64,000 nucleotides of DNA from Paraburkholderia sp. (GTDB lineage Bacteria; Pseudomonadota; Gammaproteobacteria; Burkholderiales; Burkholderiaceae), in assembly GCA_004322045.1 (NCBI GenBank), contig SCRN01000034.1:248001-312000 (forward strand), read 5' to 3'. The translations under genes and the position numbers were made by a program. Shown in pieces: positions 62,452-64,000 of the stretch. Within the stretch, counting starts at the first letter, position 1. The number at the start of each line of letters is the position of its first letter. Below the pieces are notes generated by a model. The model was given only the letters and a program-made list of their open reading frames with translations, was not told the origin of the DNA and searched no databases.

Positions 62452-64000
62452 CCGGAGGAGCGCTGACGCGGCTCCCCCGCACGACTGCCGTGTGCCTCGT
62501 GTTCGGGATGCACATCGAGCAGCTTGCGCACGACACCGTTGGTCCACCCGAAGCCGTCCTGCAAGGGATACTCGCCGCCACCGCCGCCGCGGGTCGCATC
62601 GACGTCGCGATGCAGGGCGTACTTTTCGACGAGCTTGAACTCGCGCTCATAAACGGCCGCCACCGTAGCGAGCCAGCGGTGAGCGATCTCTCGCCCGAGC
62701 GCCCGATCGCCGTAGCGAATCAGCCCCCGCGCCGCCATCCATTGCAGCGGCGCCCATCCGTTGGAGCGGTCCCATTGCTGCTGGCTCGCTTGCTCGGTCG
62801 TTCTCACGCCACCCGCCGCCAACAATCGGGACTCGATCGCACGCCCGGCACGATGCGCCTGCTCGCTTGACGCGAGCCCGACGTATAGCGGCACGGCGAG
62901 CGCCGCGCTGAGCCCTTCGCGCTGCACGCCGAGCTGCCAGTCGTAGTCGACGAACGCCCCGTCCTTCTCGCTCCACAGGTAATGATCGATGGCGCGACGC
63001 CGCGCCTCGGCTCGACGGCCGAACGCATCGGCCGTCGACGCATCGCCGTGCGCGCGGGCGAGCTTTTCGATCTGCGTCTCGAGTTTGTAGAGAAAGCTGT
63101 TCAGATCGATCGGCAATATCGACGTCGTTCGAATCGTCGATAGGTCGTTCGGATCGGCGAGCCAACGCGAGCTGAAATCCCAGCCCGACTCCGCGCCGGC
63201 TCGCAAGTCGCGATACACCTCGCCTTTCGGGCGCGCACTGCGCCCCGCCGTTTCGACGTCTTCGATATAGCCCTCATCGCGTGGCGTATCGCGCTCGTCC
63301 CAATAACGGTTCAAGAGCGCGCCGTCGGGCAGCCGTACGACGTGTCGCGCCGCCTCGCCCGGAGCCAGACCTTCGGCGCTTCCCATCCAGTAGGCGTGTT
63401 CGCGCTTGAGTTGCGGCAGATACCTAAGTGCCGGCTGAACGCCGTGCGTTTCAAACAAGTCGACCATCAGCGCGAATACGGGCGGCTGGGAGCGGCTCAG
63501 GTAATACGTTCGGTTGCCGTTCGGGATATGTCCGTAGTGATCGACCAAGAAAGCGAAGTTGTCCGCCATGCTGCGCAGCAGATGGTGTCGCCCGCTTTCG
63601 GCTAGACCCAGCATCGTGAAGTAGGAGTCCCAGTAGTACATCTCGCTGAAACGTCCTCCGGGCACGACGTAGTCGTGCGGCAGCGGCAATAGCGAGCTGT
63701 TCGCCGGGTGGTGGCGAGGCTCGCGCCTCAATACCGGCCAAAGTGAATCGATGTGCGCGGCGAGCGTCTGACTCGTATCCGCCACGTAATGTTCGGCCGG
63801 CGCGCACTCGTGCTTGAAATGCCGCGTCACGAAGTCCTTCAGGTCGAAACCGGGCAGCGCATGATCGGTGCGATAACGCCGCATGATCTCGGCGGGGTCC
63901 GCAAGCGGCACGCAATCGGTGAACGATTTGCTGTCGTCGAACACACGTCCCATCTGGATGGCGACGAACAGTTCTTGATAACGGTCGGCCGGCGTCAAAA
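62448..64000 (-). CDS. treA: Alpha,alpha-trehalase, GH37 (5' end beyond window)
   Basis: At least 516 residues of a GH37 trehalase, which splits trehalose to two glucose. Both family signatures are present: [14 protein letters not shown] (signature 1) and [10 protein letters not shown] (signature 2). The glycine-rich R-G-G-G-G-G-E-Y near the C-terminus is also typical. The first visible residues (Y-Q-E-L-F-V-A-I-Q) lie just after the signal peptide of periplasmic enzymes, so the true start and signal peptide are outside the window; TTG at 63998 is not taken as the start. Confidence 0.9.
   Translation of the reverse strand, partial: LTPADRYQELFVAIQMGRVFDDSKSFTDCVPLADPAEIMRRYRTDHALPGFDLKDFVTRHFKHECAPAEHYVADTSQTLAAHIDSLWPVLRREPRHHPANSSLLPLPHDYVVPGGRFSEMYYWDSYFTMLGLAESGRHHLLRSMADNFAFLVDHYGHIPNGNRTYYLSRSQPPVFALMVDLFETHGVQPALRYLPQLKREHAYWMGSAEGLAPGEAARHVVRLPDGALLNRYWDERDTPRDEGYIEDVETAGRSARPKGEVYRDLRAGAESGWDFSSRWLADPNDLSTIRTTSILPIDLNSFLYKLETQIEKLARAHGDASTADAFGRRAEARRRAIDHYLWSEKDGAFVDYDWQLGVQREGLSAALAVPLYVGLASSEQAHRAGRAIESRLLAAGGVRTTEQASQQQWDRSNGWAPLQWMAARGLIRYGDRALGREIAHRWLATVAAVYEREFKLVEKYALHRDVDATRGGGGGEYPLQDGFGWTNGVVRKLLDVHPEHEAHGSRAGEPRQRSSG

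Overview
The window looks like a chromosomal segment of a Burkholderiaceae bacterium of the Paraburkholderia/Trinickia/Caballeronia type. The evidence is uniformly high G+C, Burkholderia-type housekeeping genes (argG, aroG-type DAHP synthase, acnB), a PHB-oligomer hydrolase, a Gram-negative porin, and many LysR/LacI-controlled catabolic operons. No rRNA, tRNA, intact insertion sequence or CRISPR array was recognised.

Layout. 1-60: first 20 codons of a CaiB/BaiF CoA-transferase, leaving the window. 0.5-6.2 kb: 3-hydroxybutyrate oligomer hydrolase, a SYLF lipoprotein, then the argG-aroG pair and a tiny ribbon-helix-helix protein. 6.4-13.6 kb: a tightly overlapping six-gene membrane complex (hyfB-C-E-F-G-I order). 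Its large subunit has lost the nickel-binding cysteines, so it is an energy-converting hydrogenase-related (Ehr-like) complex rather than a hydrogenase. 13.8-20.4 kb: class A penicillin-binding protein, an MFS exporter and acnB. 20.6-26.6 kb: an export locus resembling functional-amyloid (Fap) systems. It has an outer-membrane barrel with an N-terminal coiled coil, a periplasmic C39-type peptidase, two small secreted proteins with a shared R-G-G motif, and two paralogous Gly/Asn-rich secreted proteins.

27-34 kb: a hipA remnant, then a split PQQ locus. pqqA and pqqD lie on the minus strand with no pqqB/pqqC between them; a NarL-type two-component system and pqqE lie on the plus strand. After pqqE come a 31-residue membrane microprotein, a PuuD-like membrane protein, and divergent SerC-like and dihydroorotate-dehydrogenase-like proteins. 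34-42 kb: an AfuABC-like ABC importer with an inositol-monophosphatase-family phosphatase, a LacI regulator and a porin. A perfectly conserved 16-bp operator occurs before the importer, before the porin and after the porin.

42-52 kb: a catabolic island (SDR, D-serine dehydratase/D-threonine aldolase-like enzyme, haloacid-dehalogenase-type enzyme, bicupin, two amine-oxidase-type flavoproteins, aldehyde dehydrogenase, RidA, LysR). A shared 26-bp TTAA-N18-TTAA element sits before three of its transcription units. 52.5-57.5 kb: a tricarboxylate-type MHS transporter with a periplasmic aconitate-isomerase-like protein, two regulators and an SDR. 57.5-64 kb: an LprI-type protein, an orphan Tox-REase-5 nuclease toxin with its Imm52 immunity gene and a probable adaptor, several gene remnants, a glycine-zipper protein and a GH37 trehalase that runs off the right edge.

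Starts were chosen from Shine-Dalgarno spacing, signal peptides and family lengths. Functions are inferred from motifs read by eye; no database search was possible.
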